DNA of 8,127 nt, from NCBI GenBank assembly GCA_958366985.1, contig CATXDC010000036.1, positions 1 through 8,127 on the forward strand. The letters run 5' to 3'. This DNA is from an uncultured Oscillospiraceae bacterium. Lineage in GTDB: Bacteria; Bacillota; Clostridia; Oscillospirales; Acutalibacteraceae. This document shows, piece by piece, positions 7,736-8,127 of this stretch (position 1 is its first letter; each line of letters opens with the position of its first letter). Below the pieces are notes generated by a model. It saw only the letters and a program-made list of their open reading frames with translations, was not told where the DNA came from and made no database searches. The translations under genes were made by a program, and so were the position numbers.

Positions 7736-7750
7736 AGGAGAGGAGATATT

Positions 7751-7990
7751 GTGCTGATTCAATTATTAGATTATCTGCAAAGCGGAAAAACATACAGTAT
7801 TCAGGAATTGGCTGATCTTTTGCATAAAGATATGGACAGTGTGCGGGTAGAGCTTGAATATCTGGAAAATCAAGGCTATATACACAAAGTAACCAGTCAA
7901 TCAAACTGTACTCAAAATTGCAAAGGGTGTCACGGTTGCGATCAGCCTGCGATAACTGTTGACACTTGGGAAGTGGTAAAGAGAGGATAA
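7751..7990 (+). CDS. feoC: FeoC-like small winged-helix protein with Cys cluster
   Basis: A 79-residue cytoplasmic protein following feoB by 15 bp. The N-terminal half is a small winged-helix/HTH (LLDYLQSGKTYSIQELADLL, then an EYLENQGYIHKV wing region), typical of FeoC-like proteins at the end of feo operons. The second half holds four cysteines, C53-x3-C57-x2-C60-x2-C63, the arrangement that in FeoC proteins is associated with an oxygen-sensitive Fe-S cluster. The start is a GTG at 7751, supported by the purine-rich site AAAGGAGAGGAG (7734-7745), which begins within the feoB stop. The likely role is tuning FeoB stability or activity, or acting as a local metal/redox-sensing regulator; bacterial FeoC roles differ between species. 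Another small DeoR-like regulator is possible but less likely given position and cysteines. Confidence 0.78.
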   Translation: MLIQLLDYLQSGKTYSIQELADLLHKDMDSVRVELEYLENQGYIHKVTSQSNCTQNCKGCHGCDQPAITVDTWEVVKRG

Positions 7991-8021
7991 AGAGGAAAAA
8001 ATTGAACTTTATGCGCCAGGT

Positions 8022-8127
8022 GATACAGACAATGAAAGCTATATTCAGGAAGCTATTTCCGAATTGGTGAAAGGAAAGACCCTGCTTGTAATCGCTCACC
8101 GCCTAAATACCATCCAGAACGCCGATC
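8022..8127 (+). pseudogene. 5'-truncated ABC transporter ATPase fragment, running off the window
   Basis: One reading frame from 8022 to the edge encodes DTDNESYIQEAISELVKGK followed by TLLVIAHRLNTIQNAD. This is the region just after the D-loop plus the switch-His (8097-8099) segment of an exporter-type ABC ATPase. Walker A, signature and Walker B, which should lie upstream, are absent: the frame is closed by a TAA at 7977-7979, only 42 nt earlier, and has no ATG, GTG or TTG start with a ribosome binding site. In the overlapping 21 residues it matches ABC half-transporter 2 at 18, yet the DNA differs at 14 of 64 bases, so it is a related gene and not a fresh copy. It looks like the tail of an ABC gene cut at a recombination junction next to feoC. 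Confidence 0.75.

Noticed and set aside
8011..8070. Short ATG frame (19 residues) after feoC
   Set aside because: Poorly spaced ribosome binding site, no family resemblance, and it overlaps the ABC ATPase fragment in another frame.
7725..8099. 124-codon minus-strand frame over feoC and the ABC fragment
   Set aside because: Both plus-strand readings have clear family homology; the antisense product has none.
1..8127. CRISPR array, tRNA/rRNA, transposase or integrase
   Set aside because: No regularly spaced repeats, RNA gene signatures or recombinase-like proteins were seen on either strand.

Overview
The window looks like a low-to-moderate GC Firmicute, most likely a gut-type Clostridia/Lachnospiraceae relative. 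This is inferred from near-perfect AAAGGAGG/AGGAGG ribosome binding sites before almost every gene, AT-rich intergenic DNA, and protein families of clostridial flavour. No ribosomal or core gene is present to fix the taxon.

Layout: positions 1-131 hold no gene I can support. A strong, probably bidirectional hairpin terminator (132-165) closes the left side. An AraC-family regulator (181-1155, minus strand) of the PchR/YbtA type is divergently transcribed from a tightly packed plus-strand operon. The 244-bp gap between them (1156-1399) carries a candidate promoter for each direction, a 21-bp-period direct repeat (AGTCACRAT) next to the regulator's promoter, and a GGTTAG-N6-CTAACC inverted repeat in the predicted operon leader.

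The operon reads: ABC half-transporter 1 (1400-3151), ABC half-transporter 2 (3152-4885), MntP-type Mn2+ exporter (4914-5456), FeoA (5484-5711), FeoB (5711-7735) and a small FeoC-like Cys-rich winged-helix protein (7751-7990). Spacing is 0 bp, 28 bp, 27 bp, a 1-base overlap, and 15 bp, with no terminator seen between genes, so one transcript is likely. Immediately after feoC lies a 5'-truncated piece of another ABC ATPase (from about 8022 to the window edge), which suggests an old recombination junction.

Reading: regulator plus two exporter-fold ABC half-transporters matches the YbtA-YbtP-YbtQ arrangement (siderophore-sensing activator with a heterodimeric ABC importer built on the exporter fold). 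FeoAB(C) would add divalent metal uptake and MntP would expel Mn2+. The island therefore looks like a metal-acquisition and Fe/Mn-balancing module. The FeoB carries pore motifs that differ from the classical iron-type FeoB, so its metal is an open question. Substrates are inferred from family and context, not shown by the sequence.
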